DNA of 64,000 bases. Origin: Bog-105 sp965277435. Lineage in GTDB: Bacteria; Acidobacteriota; Terriglobia; Bryobacterales; Bryobacteraceae. Below, one piece after another: positions 34,560 through 43,015 of this stretch. Both the position numbers and the translations under genes were made by a program. The notes under the pieces were generated by a model. The model was not told the DNA's origin. It searched no databases and saw only the letters and a list, made by a program, of their open reading frames with translations. The stretch is from contig OZ255821.1 of the NCBI GenBank assembly GCA_965277435.1, positions 4,278,001 through 4,342,000 on the forward strand. The letters are read 5' to 3'. How positions within the stretch are numbered: the first letter of the stretch is position 1; each line of letters starts with the position of its first letter.

Positions 34560-36266
34560 ATGGCGAAGACGCCGAAAAGTTACGATGTCGTGATTGTGGG
34601 TTCGGGCGCCGGCGGCGGTGTGGCGGCCCAGGTACTGGCCCATGCCGGCGCGAAGATTTGTCTTCTCGAGGCGGGAGGCTGGTTCGACTGCACGAAGCAG
34701 TCGAAAATGTTTGAGTGGCCCTACAGCGTGCCCCACCGGGGCGCTGCCAGTCGCGAAATGCCCCTCGGCTATTTCGACGCAACGCTGGTTGGTGGCTGGC
34801 AGGTGCCCGGCGAACCTTATACAAATGCTCCGGGTTCCGATTGGATGTGGTGGCGCGCCCGCATGCTGGGCGGCCGCACCAATCACTATGGCCGAATTTC
34901 ACTGCGGATGGGCCCCTACGATTTCAAGCCGTACAGCCGCGACGGCAAGGGCTTCGATTGGCCGATCGATTATGCCGACCTGGCGCCTTACTACGACAAG
35001 GTCGAGGAGCTCATCGGCGTGTTCGGGTCAGCCGAAGGCATAGAAAATGCGCCAGACGGCAAGTTCCAGCCTCCACCCGCGCCGCGTGCGCACGAGAAGA
35101 TCTTAAAACTGGCCGCGGACCAGCTCAAAATCCCCTGCATTCCCTCCCGTCTTGCGATCCTCACGCGTCCTTTGAACGGCCGCTCCGCCTGTCATTACTG
35201 TGCCGAGTGCGGGCGCTCGTGCGGTGTCAATGCCAACTTCAACTCTCCCGGCGTACACATTTTCCCCGCGATGAAAACCGGCAATCTCGAAGTTCGGACC
35301 GATGCCATGGTTCGCGAAGTTCTTGTCAACGGCGACGGACTCGCGCGTGGAGTGTCGTATGTCAACAAGAAAACCCGCGATGAAATCGAGGTCAATGCCA
35401 AGATTGTGGTTCTGGCCGCGAGCTGTTGCGAAACAGCGCGCATTCTGCTGAATTCGAAAAGCAGCCGGTTCCCTGATGGCGTCGCCAATTCGTCTGGGCT
35501 TGTCGGACGCTACGTAATGGACACGGTCGGTTCCGCCGTGAGCGGCTATTTGCCGGTCCTGCAGGATCTACCCGCGCACAATGAAGATGGCGTCGGTGGC
35601 ATGCACCTCTACATGCCCTGGTGGCTCTATCAAAAGCAGAAAGCGAATAAGCTGCCCTTTGCACGCGGCTATCACATTGAACTCGGTGGCGGCCGTCGCT
35701 TGCCTGGTTCAGGTGCTCTCGCTGGTTACGCGGAGCGCTGGCTGGGCGGCGGCTATGGAGCCGAAATGAAGCAGAATGTACGCCGGCTTTACGGCGGCGA
35801 AGTGCATCTGGCAGGCCGTGGCGAGATGATTCCGAACGAACACAGTTACTGCGAACTCGATCCGGCGGTCGTCGATCAGTGGGGCATTCCGGTCCTGCGG
35901 TTCCATTTCAAATGGAGTCAGGATGAGATCCTGCAGGCTCGCCACATGCAGGAAACGTTCAAAGAAATTATCGAAACCGCTGGTGGCGTAGTCACTTCGA
36001 GCGAAGGGGCGGATCAGAACTGGGGCATTGAGCACGGCGGCCAGGTCAAGCACGAGGTTGGCGCGACCAAGATGGGCAAGGATCCGAAAACCTCCGTCTT
36101 GAATCAGTATTGTCAGGCTTGGGACGTCAAAAATCTCTTTGTCACCGACGGTGCTCCCTTCGTGAGTAATGCGGACAAAAATCCCACCCTGACAATTTCA
36201 GCGCTGGGCTGGCGGACCTCCGACTATATAGTGGATCAAGTCAAGAAGCTGAATGTAAAAACCTAA
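34560..36266 (+). CDS. GMC family FAD-dependent sugar oxidoreductase, paralog 2
   Basis: A 568-residue GMC flavoprotein almost collinear with the protein at 17216-18937. It has the same FAD motif VVIVGSGAGGG, the same C-x2-C-x2-C-x3-C cluster (CHYCAECGRSC), the active-site HEVGATKMG and the ending KKLNVK. Most long blocks, such as YTNAPGSDWMWWRARMLGGR, are identical in the two. The start is taken at ATG 34560; upstream in-frame codons overlap the divergent DUF2237 gene. Unlike paralog 1 it has no Gluconate_2-dh3 gene beside it, so it either borrows that partner from 16515-17198 or works alone. An XRE/PBP-like regulator follows 10 bp downstream and may sense its substrate or product. Confidence 0.88.
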   Translation: MAKTPKSYDVVIVGSGAGGGVAAQVLAHAGAKICLLEAGGWFDCTKQSKMFEWPYSVPHRGAASREMPLGYFDATLVGGWQVPGEPYTNAPGSDWMWWRARMLGGRTNHYGRISLRMGPYDFKPYSRDGKGFDWPIDYADLAPYYDKVEELIGVFGSAEGIENAPDGKFQPPPAPRAHEKILKLAADQLKIPCIPSRLAILTRPLNGRSACHYCAECGRSCGVNANFNSPGVHIFPAMKTGNLEVRTDAMVREVLVNGDGLARGVSYVNKKTRDEIEVNAKIVVLAASCCETARILLNSKSSRFPDGVANSSGLVGRYVMDTVGSAVSGYLPVLQDLPAHNEDGVGGMHLYMPWWLYQKQKANKLPFARGYHIELGGGRRLPGSGALAGYAERWLGGGYGAEMKQNVRRLYGGEVHLAGRGEMIPNEHSYCELDPAVVDQWGIPVLRFHFKWSQDEILQARHMQETFKEIIETAGGVVTSSEGADQNWGIEHGGQVKHEVGATKMGKDPKTSVLNQYCQAWDVKNLFVTDGAPFVSNADKNPTLTISALGWRTSDYIVDQVKKLNVKT

Positions 36267-36276
36267 GGGACAGCGA

Positions 36277-37356
36277 GTGAATACCGGCAATCGACTAAAG
36301 GCGATTCGTATGCAGCGTTCGATTGCCGCTGCGCGCCTGGCCCAACAAGTCGGTGTCAGTCGCCAGACCATTTATGCGATCGAAGACGGCAGCTATGTGC
36401 CGAACACGATCATCGCGTTAAAGCTGGCTCGGATTCTAGCGGTGTCGGTTGAAGACTTGTTCAGGCTTCCAGACAAACCGCAAGTATCGGCCAAGACCTG
36501 GGCCGCAATCCAGCCCAACGAATTTGTCCGCTTAATTCACTCGCCCGCGGGGCACATCGCCCTTCCGGCCAACTCGGCGTTCAGCTACTTGCCCGCCACA
36601 AATGGGATCGCCGGCGGCGCGGCAGCGGGGCGCAAGCAAATCAAAACTTTCGGCGACGACATACCCAACGCTCTGACACTCGCAGGCTGCGACCCAGGAC
36701 TCTCTGTCCTGGCGGAAGCCGCCAAAGAAGCTGGTGTGAATCTCTGCTTGGTGCCCGCTTCCAGCGAACAGGCGCTCAAATGGCTACATAAGTCTCAGGT
36801 GCAGATCGCCGGTTCGCATCTGCTCGATCCCAACACCGGGCAATACAATCTCCCGATGGTGCAGCAATCGTTCGCCGCGCATGCCGTGCGTGTCATCACA
36901 TTCGCCAACTGGCAAACCGGCTTGATGATGCGGCGTGATGACGCGGAGCGTGTACGGTCGATAGCTGATCTCGCCTCGCCCGCTGTGACCATCGTCAATC
37001 GGGAGAAAGGTTCGGGGAGCAGAGCTCAATTCGATAGGGCGCTCGAGCAGGCGCACCTGCCGGCCAATCAGGTGAAGGGCTACGCTCGTGTGGTTAACGG
37101 CCATCTGGCGGGCGCGCGCGCCGTGGCAGAAGGCTGGGCAGATTGCTGTTACGCTACCGAATCCGCTGCCCGCTGCTACGGGCTGCATTTTGTTCCACTG
37201 CAAGTAGAGCGGTTCGATCTTGTCTTTTCGGAACACGTTCTGCAAGCCAGAGAAGGCCAGATTCTGTTGAACCTGCTGAACAGCGCGCGTTTGCGCAACA
37301 AGCTCGGAGCAATCGCCGGCTACGAAACCAGCGAGAGCGGGCGTCAAGTCGCTTAA
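36277..37356 (+). CDS. XRE-type HTH fused to periplasmic-binding-protein-like sensor domain
   Basis: A 359-residue one-component regulator. Residues about 5-62 are an XRE helix-turn-helix (LKAIRMQRSIAAARLAQQVG, VSRQTIYAIEDGSYVPN). Residues about 130-345 match the type II periplasmic-binding-like domain also found in molybdate-linked regulators: LTLAGCDPGLSVLAEAAKEA, SHLLDPNTGQYNLPMVQ, VTIVNREKGSGSRAQFD and GWADCCYATESAARCYGL. The GTG start at 36277 has GGGA eight bases upstream. The gene begins 10 bp after the GMC gene, so the regulated target is probably this unit. The ligand may be molybdate-like or an organic metabolite; only the fold is evident. Its stop overlaps the convergent transglutaminase stop by 4 bp. 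Confidence 0.88.
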   Translation: MNTGNRLKAIRMQRSIAAARLAQQVGVSRQTIYAIEDGSYVPNTIIALKLARILAVSVEDLFRLPDKPQVSAKTWAAIQPNEFVRLIHSPAGHIALPANSAFSYLPATNGIAGGAAAGRKQIKTFGDDIPNALTLAGCDPGLSVLAEAAKEAGVNLCLVPASSEQALKWLHKSQVQIAGSHLLDPNTGQYNLPMVQQSFAAHAVRVITFANWQTGLMMRRDDAERVRSIADLASPAVTIVNREKGSGSRAQFDRALEQAHLPANQVKGYARVVNGHLAGARAVAEGWADCCYATESAARCYGLHFVPLQVERFDLVFSEHVLQAREGQILLNLLNSARLRNKLGAIAGYETSESGRQVA

Positions 37357-38177
37357 GAAGCAACCGCCTCACTTTTGACTTCGTCAGTCACTACCGTGAA
37401 TTGCGTAAGCTTTGCAATGCCGAACGAGGTAGTAATCGCAACATCGGCTGCATCACGCCCGGTTGCCATCAGCACTCGACCGACCCGAGGCCTGTTGTGC
37501 CGCGCATCGCACGTCCACCAGCGTCCCTCCAGAAACACCTCGAACCACGCACTGAAGTCCATGGGAGTGTCAGATAGCGGTACGCCAATGTCTCCCAGGT
37601 AGCCCGTCACATAACGCGCTGGGATGTTAAGAGCCCGGCAGAACGTAATCGCGAGATGCTGGAAATCCCGGCAAACTCCCAAGCGCTCCGTGTAAACATC
37701 CAGGGCCGTTTTCGTCGAGCGGGCGAAACTATACCCGAAGCTCACCTTCTGATTGACCCAACTGCAAACCGCCTGCACGCGGCTCCAACCGGGCGTCAGG
37801 TACCCAAACAATTCAGCCGCCGTGTTCGAGAGCAGGTCTACTTCGCAATACCGGCTGGCCAGCAGAAACTGCAGTGTCTCCGGCGGTAACTCACCCACCG
37901 GAGTTTCGTTCGCGGCATAATTTTGCACATCGGGCTCACCGGAATCCTCAATGAGTGAGGACGTATAAAACCGCAACGTACCCGGCGGCGCAACCACGCG
38001 GCAACAGTGATTCCCAAAGCTGTCAATGTACTTCGTCAACGGTAGCTCAGGCTCCGTATGCACCTCATCCGGTTCGCGCAGGTCGGCTGCGCGCGATGGA
38101 TGAACGTTTAACAAAGCGACTACCGTCACGGGGCAGGGAACATCAAATCGTATGTCGTACCCGAGACGTATCAGCAT
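37353..38177 (-). CDS. Transglutaminase-like cysteine peptidase of an Anbu locus (first copy)
   Basis: A 274-residue cytoplasmic protein with an N-terminal beta-domain and a transglutaminase core. The catalytic Cys is C169 in GVCRDFQHLAITF and the Asp is D224 in CDARHNRPRVG. At the place of the usual histidine (HAW) the sequence reads DFSAWFEVF (residues 207-215), so the His is a serine. The chain is otherwise the family's standard build, ending GRDAADVAITTSFG. In Anbu loci this protein is thought to act on, or cut, peptides made by the ATP-grasp enzyme. It is divergent from the Anbu gene across 184 bp, a shared promoter region (38178-38361) that includes a small CTGCC/GGCAG stem near 38225. 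Confidence 0.88.
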   Translation of the reverse strand: MLIRLGYDIRFDVPCPVTVVALLNVHPSRAADLREPDEVHTEPELPLTKYIDSFGNHCCRVVAPPGTLRFYTSSLIEDSGEPDVQNYAANETPVGELPPETLQFLLASRYCEVDLLSNTAAELFGYLTPGWSRVQAVCSWVNQKVSFGYSFARSTKTALDVYTERLGVCRDFQHLAITFCRALNIPARYVTGYLGDIGVPLSDTPMDFSAWFEVFLEGRWWTCDARHNRPRVGRVLMATGRDAADVAITTSFGIAKLTQFTVVTDEVKSEAVAS

Positions 38178-38361
38178 ACTTGTCGGTCAGCTCCAGGTAG
38201 TTTATAAATTTATTGGCTGGCCTGCCGACAGGGCAGCGGAACTGACTTGAGTCCCAACAGCTATTCCGTCAGTGTAACGAACAGGCCTTTACTTGCCCGT
38301 ACTAATGCAGGCTTTTCGACCCTGCCACAATAAGCAACATGATACGTAGCTGGGGGAGCGC

Positions 38362-39105
38362 ATGACATATTGTCTGGGCATAGTCACTGACGATGGACTT
38401 GTAATGGCGTCCGATTCGCGGACCAACGCAGGCTTCGACCAGGTGAACACGTGCCGCAAGATGCATTACTTCACGCATCCGGGTGAGCGGGTCTTCGTGA
38501 TCCTGTGCAGCGGCAGTCTTTCCATCAGTCAGTCCGTGATTACTCTGCTTCGCGCCGACTTCGATGCCGGCCAGGGTCTCGCCGGAGCACAGTCGCTTTA
38601 CCACGCCGCGCGCATTGTCGGTGACTGCGTCCGGCGTGTGTCGGACATCGATCGGGCCGCCCTCGAGCGCGATCAATTTAACTTCAACGTCAATCTTCTG
38701 CTAGGCGGGCAAGTGAAAGGAGAGGCGCACAGTCTGTATCTGATCTATCCTCAGGGCAATCCGCTTCGCTCCACTGAAGATTCACCCTACTTGCAATTGG
38801 GCGAGTGCAAGTATGGACGCCCCATTCTCGACCGCGGAATCGAGCCCGGCACTTCGCTCGAAGTGGCCGCCAAATACGCGCTGCTCTCCTTCGACGCCAC
38901 CATTCGCTCGAACGTAACTGTAGGACCGCCGGTCGAAATTCTGCTGTATCAAAAAGACAGCCTGAGTCTGGATCGATACCGGCGTTTCCTGGCGGCTGAC
39001 CAGGATCTGGCGACAATTCATTCTTCGTGGGAGCAGTCGCTGCGCCGGGCCGTTGAGCAATTACCCGAAATCGATTTCCAGAAGCCCCCGCCCGACTCGC
39101 TGTAA
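38362..39105 (+). CDS. Anbu-type proteasome-related peptidase
   Basis: A 247-residue member of the Ntn-hydrolase/proteasome beta superfamily, Anbu (bacterial proteasome homologue) branch. The start MTYCLGIVTDDGLVMASDSR puts the nucleophile Thr at position 2, exposed after Met removal without a propeptide. D17 and K33 regions (ASDSRTNAG, CRKMHYF) are the expected active-site positions, and the remaining fold follows the beta-subunit plan. Anbu forms open helical or ring assemblies in studied relatives. Its substrate is unknown, but conserved co-occurrence with transglutaminase, ATP-grasp and Alpha-E genes, all present here, implies turnover of a modified peptide. The ribosome site GGGGGAG (38352-38358) is strong. 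Confidence 0.92.
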   Translation: MTYCLGIVTDDGLVMASDSRTNAGFDQVNTCRKMHYFTHPGERVFVILCSGSLSISQSVITLLRADFDAGQGLAGAQSLYHAARIVGDCVRRVSDIDRAALERDQFNFNVNLLLGGQVKGEAHSLYLIYPQGNPLRSTEDSPYLQLGECKYGRPILDRGIEPGTSLEVAAKYALLSFDATIRSNVTVGPPVEILLYQKDSLSLDRYRRFLAADQDLATIHSSWEQSLRRAVEQLPEIDFQKPPPDSL

Positions 39106-39134
39106 CGGGAGACCGTTACTGCCAAGTTTCATAA

Positions 39135-39503
39135 ATGATAAAAAAACCCGAAAACGTGGACGAATACCTGGCTGGTGTGCCGGAGCCGGCCCGCAGCACC
39201 TTACGAAAGGTGCAAGCGATTATTCTATCCGTGGTGCCTCCGGAAGCTACGCAGACCATCAGCTACGGGATGCCCACGTTCAAGTATCTTGGACCGTTGG
39301 TCGGATTCGCAGCATTCGCAAATCACTGCAGCTTGTTCCCGATGAATTCGTCACTGATCGACAAGTTTAAAGATCGACTTGAGCCGTTCCGGACATCGAA
39401 AGGCACGATTCGGTTTGCTCTCGATAAACCGCTGCCGGCGGCGCTGCTGAAAGACATAGTGAAAGCACGGATTAAACAGAATGAGCAGAAGATGAACCGA
39501 TGA
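39135..39503 (+). CDS. DUF1801 (YdhG/YdeI-like) protein
   Basis: A 122-residue protein of the usual length for DUF1801. The family signature is complete: NVDEYLAGVPEPARSTLRKV, PEATQTISYGMPTFKYL and VGFAAFANHCSLFPMN, followed by GTIRFALDKPLPAALLKDIV. The structure is known to be alpha/beta in relatives, but the function is unknown. It starts 30 bp after Anbu, in the same direction. It is not a usual Anbu-locus member, so the link may be incidental. Downstream begins the dead toxin-antitoxin segment. Confidence 0.88.
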   Translation: MIKKPENVDEYLAGVPEPARSTLRKVQAIILSVVPPEATQTISYGMPTFKYLGPLVGFAAFANHCSLFPMNSSLIDKFKDRLEPFRTSKGTIRFALDKPLPAALLKDIVKARIKQNEQKMNR

Positions 39504-39557
39504 ACCAGGGGGCGGTTCCCGGCCCAGGACCAAGGCCCTCACTTTCCTTTTGTGTCC

Positions 39558-39585
39558 GAACCCGGGTTCAATTCCAAGTGGGAAG
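39558..39585 (+). repeat. Direct repeat (left) flanking the dead toxin-antitoxin segment
   Basis: Reads GAACCCGGGTTCAATTCCAA followed by GTGGGAAG. The partner at 40477-40503 has the same sequence except for one C fewer and one T for G. The 19 bases from the second C of CCCGGG to AAGTG are identical. The two copies delimit a 0.9-kb segment between the DUF1801 and ATP-grasp genes. Confidence 0.8.
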
Positions 39586-39756
39586 CGCACGGGCCGCAGC
39601 GCCGTACAACGCAGGAACTCGCACTTTCGGGCGATCCTAGGCTTCCCTGCATGCGCTGCGAGGTTATTTTCGTGAGCCTAAATTGGCACCTGTTTTCCCG
39701 GTGTATCTGCGAACGGATTCATAACCTGACCGTGTCGTAGACCCGGCCATGTTGGA

Positions 39757-40140
39757 TTAGAGGACGGTACAGCCCTCGCGTGTCGCCGTCGCAAGAATCA
39801 ACGCGTCCCAAAAGCTTACTTTAGAGTTGTCCATAAACTGATGCCGTCATCGTGTCTTCTCCCCGCGGCATCGTGACTTTCAACGCCAGTAGATCCTGCA
39901 CCAACTCCACTACGGTCCAGCGCTGTACCCTGAACTTCTTACTTAAAAAGATTTGCCGCAAATTCATGTACTACCTGCAAACTCAGGCGAAGCCCCCCGC
40001 TCTGCTGATGCTTGTTAATAGCTCCGTAGCCGTGTTGCGCTTCTCATTAGAGCTTCGGTCGAACATGTAGAGCAGGATGTTCGTGTCAAAGAATACCCGG
40101 CTGTCGAGGTCCGCTTGGTCAGGCAGCCCTGTCGTGAGCC
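39757..40140 (-). pseudogene. PIN-domain toxin (VapC-like), multiply frameshifted
   Basis: On the minus strand the first block VFFDTNILLYMFDRSSNEKR (near 40094 down to 40035) is the N-terminus of a PIN ribonuclease with the catalytic Asp. The continuation LQVVHEFAANLF lies in another frame near 39970. The C-terminal catalytic block VSFWDALILATATREGCTVL is in a third frame at 39757-39825 and ends at a TAA where Tyr is expected. Three frames for one short domain show the toxin is dead. It lies just downstream of the RHH antitoxin on the same strand, as in vapBC. The rest of 39504-40542 holds only the flanking repeats and short AT-rich spacers. Confidence 0.75.
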
Positions 40141-40167
40141 TCTTCTCGAGCGAGCGCCCGTTTCATG

Positions 40168-40374
40168 TCATAAATCCCGGCTCTTGCTCGCCCCAATAGT
40201 CGCGCCGTCGCCATGTGTTGCAAGTCGTTCTGATTTCCATTGAGCGCCCTTGCCAGCCAAATACTCGAGATACGCGTTCATCGAAACACCTTCTGCCGCC
40301 GACTGCTTCTTGAGCTCACTTAATAGGCCAACAGGCAACCTCACCGTCAAGTTACGATCCTTAGCTTTTGCCAC
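40168..40374 (-). pseudogene. Ribbon-helix-helix antitoxin (VapB-like), C-terminally frameshifted
   Basis: A 68-residue frame whose first 50 residues are a clean ribbon-helix-helix DNA-binding domain (NLTVRLPVGLLSELKKQSAA then GVSMNAYLEYLAGKGAQW). After about residue 54 the frame is wrong. A neighbouring frame starting MATARLLGRARAGIYD continues to KRALAREEAHDRAA and a stop, as expected for an antitoxin tail overlapping the toxin start. The DNA-binding half could still be made. Together with the broken PIN gene this is a decayed toxin-antitoxin module. Confidence 0.7.
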
Positions 40375-40476
40375 ACCTCAAGTTTTGCGCACATTTATGT
40401 GCAAAACAAAGAATACACAACCTACGCTTTTGTGACCATCCGGTTAAAATGTCAACGGCTATACTCAACGTATTAA

Positions 40477-40503
40477 GAACCGGGTTCAATTCCAAGTGTG
40501 AAG
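40477..40503 (+). repeat. Direct repeat (right) flanking the dead toxin-antitoxin segment
   Basis: Reads GAACCGGGTTCAATTCCAAG then TGTGAAG; partner of 39558-39585. The core GGTTCAATTCC resembles a tRNA T-loop, as seen in att sites that derive from tRNA 3' ends, but the T-stem does not pair and no tRNA body lies upstream of either copy. It ends 40 bp before the ATP-grasp start, so the segment may have pushed the original promoter away. Confidence 0.8.
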
Positions 40504-40542
40504 AGTTCCCCGATTGCGCATTGTAAAAACGCTCTCGTGAAC

Positions 40543-42021
40543 ATGGCAACGACTTCTTCCTCTCCGGCTCACCCTGGCATTCCTGAACCCTTCAGCGAGT
40601 ACTCATTTGGCTCAGCCTACGACGAGATGTTTCGTCCCAACGGACGTCCGCGCTCGCATTACCGAGCCCTTTTTTCCCGCTTGCTAAGCCTGCCCGCAGA
40701 GGAACTGCGTCGCTTTAAACAGGAAGCCGACGTCTCATTCTTCAACCAGGGCATCACGTTTACCGTCTATGGCCGAAGCGAAGGCACCGAGCGGATCTTT
40801 CCACACGACCTGCTGCCCCGCATCATCCCTTGCGCGGAGTGGGAAAAAATCGAGCGCGGCCTCACTCAGCGAATCACCGCCCTGAATCTCTTCCTGAAGG
40901 ATCTTTATCATGAACGCAAGATTTTGAAAGACGGCGTGATCCCGGGCGAAGTCATTTATACCTGCAAACACTACCGCCGCCAGATGCGGGGCGTGAAAGT
41001 ACCGCGAGACGTTTATGTCAGCGTCTGCGGGACTGATCTGATTCGTCTTCCCAACGGTGAGTTCGTGGTTCTGGAAGATAACTTGCGCGTGCCGAGCGGT
41101 GTGTCCTATATGCTCACCAGCCGGAAAGTCATGAAACAGATCTTCCCCATTCTCTTCCGCAAGTACGGCGTGAAACCGATCGAACATTATAGTCAGGTAC
41201 TGCTTGCCACTTTGCGCTCGCTCGCGCCCGAGGGACGATCTAATCCCACCATAGTTTTGCTGACGCCGGGTGTTTACAACTCAGCCTACTTCGAACATAC
41301 TTACCTGGCCCGCCAGATGGGCATCGAACTGGTGGAAGGCCGCGACCTGGTGGTCAACAACGATTTCGTTTACATGCGTACCACGTCCGGTCTGCAGCGC
41401 GTCGACGTGATTTATCGCCGGGTCGATGACGATTTTCTCGACCCGCTGGCTTTCCGGTCGGACTCGGCCTTAGGCGCATCCGGCATTTTCAATGCCTATC
41501 GAGCCGGCAACGTCGTGTTGGCTAATGCGCTCGGTACGGGCGTCGCCGACGATAAAGCCATCTACGCTTACGTACCACGCATCATCAAGTACTATCTGGG
41601 CGAAGACCCCATCCTGAACAACGTGGAAACCCTGCTGATGACCGAAGACGCCGCGCGTCAGCACGTCTGCTCCAATCTTGACCAGTACGTCGTCAAGGCA
41701 GTAGGCGAATCGGGCGGCTACGGCATGTTGATCGGGCCGCACAGCAGCGCCGAGCAGCAGGAGGATTTTCGCCTGCGGATCCTGGCGGAACCCCGCAACT
41801 ATATAGCGCAGCCAACGCTCGCGCTTTCTACTGCCCCGTGTTTCGTGGCGGACAGCCGAGTTGAACCGAGGCACATTGATCTGCGTCCTTACGTTCTCTA
41901 TGGCGAGAAGGTAACAATCGTGCCGGGCGGCTTGACTCGCGTCGCCTTACGCAAGGGGTCGCTGGTCGTGAATTCATCTCAGGGCGGCGGTTCCAAAGAT
42001 ACTTGGGTCCTGCAGAATTAG
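40543..42021 (+). CDS. Circularly permuted ATP-grasp protein (CP_ATPgrasp_2)
   Basis: A 492-residue ATP-grasp ligase of the circularly permuted type found with Alpha-E and Anbu. Start ATG 40543 (MATTSSSPAHPGIPEPF) is preferred over an upstream GTG. Typical blocks are YDEMFRPNGRPRSHYRAL, RRFKQEADVSFFNQGITFTV, NLFLKDLYHERKILKDGVIP, EDNLRVPSGVSYMLTSRKVM and GESGGYGMLIGPHSS, and the motif ending GSLVVNSSQGGGSKDTWVL. These enzymes are thought to ligate amino acids into a short peptide or attach it to a protein; the product is not known. It is 58 bp upstream of the Alpha-E gene in the same direction, separated from Anbu by the dead vapBC segment. Confidence 0.92.
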   Translation: MATTSSSPAHPGIPEPFSEYSFGSAYDEMFRPNGRPRSHYRALFSRLLSLPAEELRRFKQEADVSFFNQGITFTVYGRSEGTERIFPHDLLPRIIPCAEWEKIERGLTQRITALNLFLKDLYHERKILKDGVIPGEVIYTCKHYRRQMRGVKVPRDVYVSVCGTDLIRLPNGEFVVLEDNLRVPSGVSYMLTSRKVMKQIFPILFRKYGVKPIEHYSQVLLATLRSLAPEGRSNPTIVLLTPGVYNSAYFEHTYLARQMGIELVEGRDLVVNNDFVYMRTTSGLQRVDVIYRRVDDDFLDPLAFRSDSALGASGIFNAYRAGNVVLANALGTGVADDKAIYAYVPRIIKYYLGEDPILNNVETLLMTEDAARQHVCSNLDQYVVKAVGESGGYGMLIGPHSSAEQQEDFRLRILAEPRNYIAQPTLALSTAPCFVADSRVEPRHIDLRPYVLYGEKVTIVPGGLTRVALRKGSLVVNSSQGGGSKDTWVLQN

Positions 42022-42079
42022 CCCGTGCGCAATAAACAGTCACTTGCTTCCTACCGATCCCATCCAAAGGAGTGGCCGT

Positions 42080-43015
42080 ATGCTTTCCCGCGTTGCTGAC
42101 AGTCTGTACTGGATGAGCCGCTACTTCGAGCGTGCCGACCACAGCGCGCGTGTGCTCGACGCGAATTACAATCTGATGTTGAACCCGTCCAAGGTCTCCA
42201 CCGAACAGCGATGGCATCGCATTATCACAACGCTCGGCCTTGGGCCCGAAGCAGCGGAGCTCGATCCGCTCTCCGCCATGACCCGGCTCATCTCGGATTC
42301 CGAAAATCGTTCGTCCATCCTCTCCTGCATAACGAGTGCCCGAGAAAATGCCAGCCAGGTGCGTGAACAGATTAGCTCAGAGATGTGGGAGCGCTTGAAC
42401 CAGCTCTATCATGAAGTTTCAAATTCCGCCACCCACCTGGGCCACCGCGCCGAACCGCAGCGATTTATAACCGTCATCCGCGAGGGCTCTTACAATTTCA
42501 ACGGCGTTACACACGCCACCATGAATCACGGCGAAGCCTGGCAATTTATCCGGCTGGGGCGCTATCTGGAGCGGGCAGGCGCGCTGCCTGCGTTGCTCGA
42601 CGCCGTATTTTGTGCTTCCACCGGCGCTGACGACCTCGATTGGGTTGGTTTGCTTGCCAGTTGTTCCGCCTTCGAAGCCTACTGCAAGGTCTACACCGCC
42701 GATCTAAAGCCGGAACGTGTCGCCGAGTTTCTGCTTCTCAATCCTGAGTTTCCCTATACCGTGCGCTTCTCCACCGAGGAGATGCAGCAGGCCTTGGAAG
42801 CCATTGCCCACACTTCCTCCACCCGCAAAGGCGCTCATGTGGAGAAGATTATCGGCCGCCTCCGCGCCTCTCTCGCCTATGCTCAGATTGACGACATTAT
42901 GTCCCGCGATTTTCAACGCTTTTTGAAGAGCATCACGGAGCAGTGCCAATGCCTCCATGCCGCGCTGCATGAACTTTATATCGAGTATCCCGTCCAGTCC
43001 GCCTTTGAAGCCTGA
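42080..43015 (+). CDS. Alpha-E domain protein
   Basis: A 311-residue all-alpha protein of the Alpha-E (DUF403) family. The start ATG 42080 has a strong ribosome site AAAGGAG at 42066-42072 and gives the family N-terminus MLSRVADSLYWMSRYFERAD. The remaining blocks ITSARENASQVREQISSEMW, NHGEAWQFIRLGRYLERAG and DLDWVGLLASCSAFEAYCKV are typical. It is always seen with the ATP-grasp protein and presumably forms a complex with it. Its stop shares one base with the ATG of the transglutaminase gene (TGATG), showing translational coupling. Confidence 0.92.
   Translation: MLSRVADSLYWMSRYFERADHSARVLDANYNLMLNPSKVSTEQRWHRIITTLGLGPEAAELDPLSAMTRLISDSENRSSILSCITSARENASQVREQISSEMWERLNQLYHEVSNSATHLGHRAEPQRFITVIREGSYNFNGVTHATMNHGEAWQFIRLGRYLERAGALPALLDAVFCASTGADDLDWVGLLASCSAFEAYCKVYTADLKPERVAEFLLLNPEFPYTVRFSTEEMQQALEAIAHTSSTRKGAHVEKIIGRLRASLAYAQIDDIMSRDFQRFLKSITEQCQCLHAALHELYIEYPVQSAFEA

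Noticed and set aside
39558..40503. T-loop-like core GGTTCAATTCC in both direct repeats, as in a tRNA-derived attachment site
   Set aside because: The stem bases around the loop do not pair beyond three positions and no D-arm, anticodon arm or acceptor stem can be folded upstream of either copy, so no tRNA gene or fragment is claimed.
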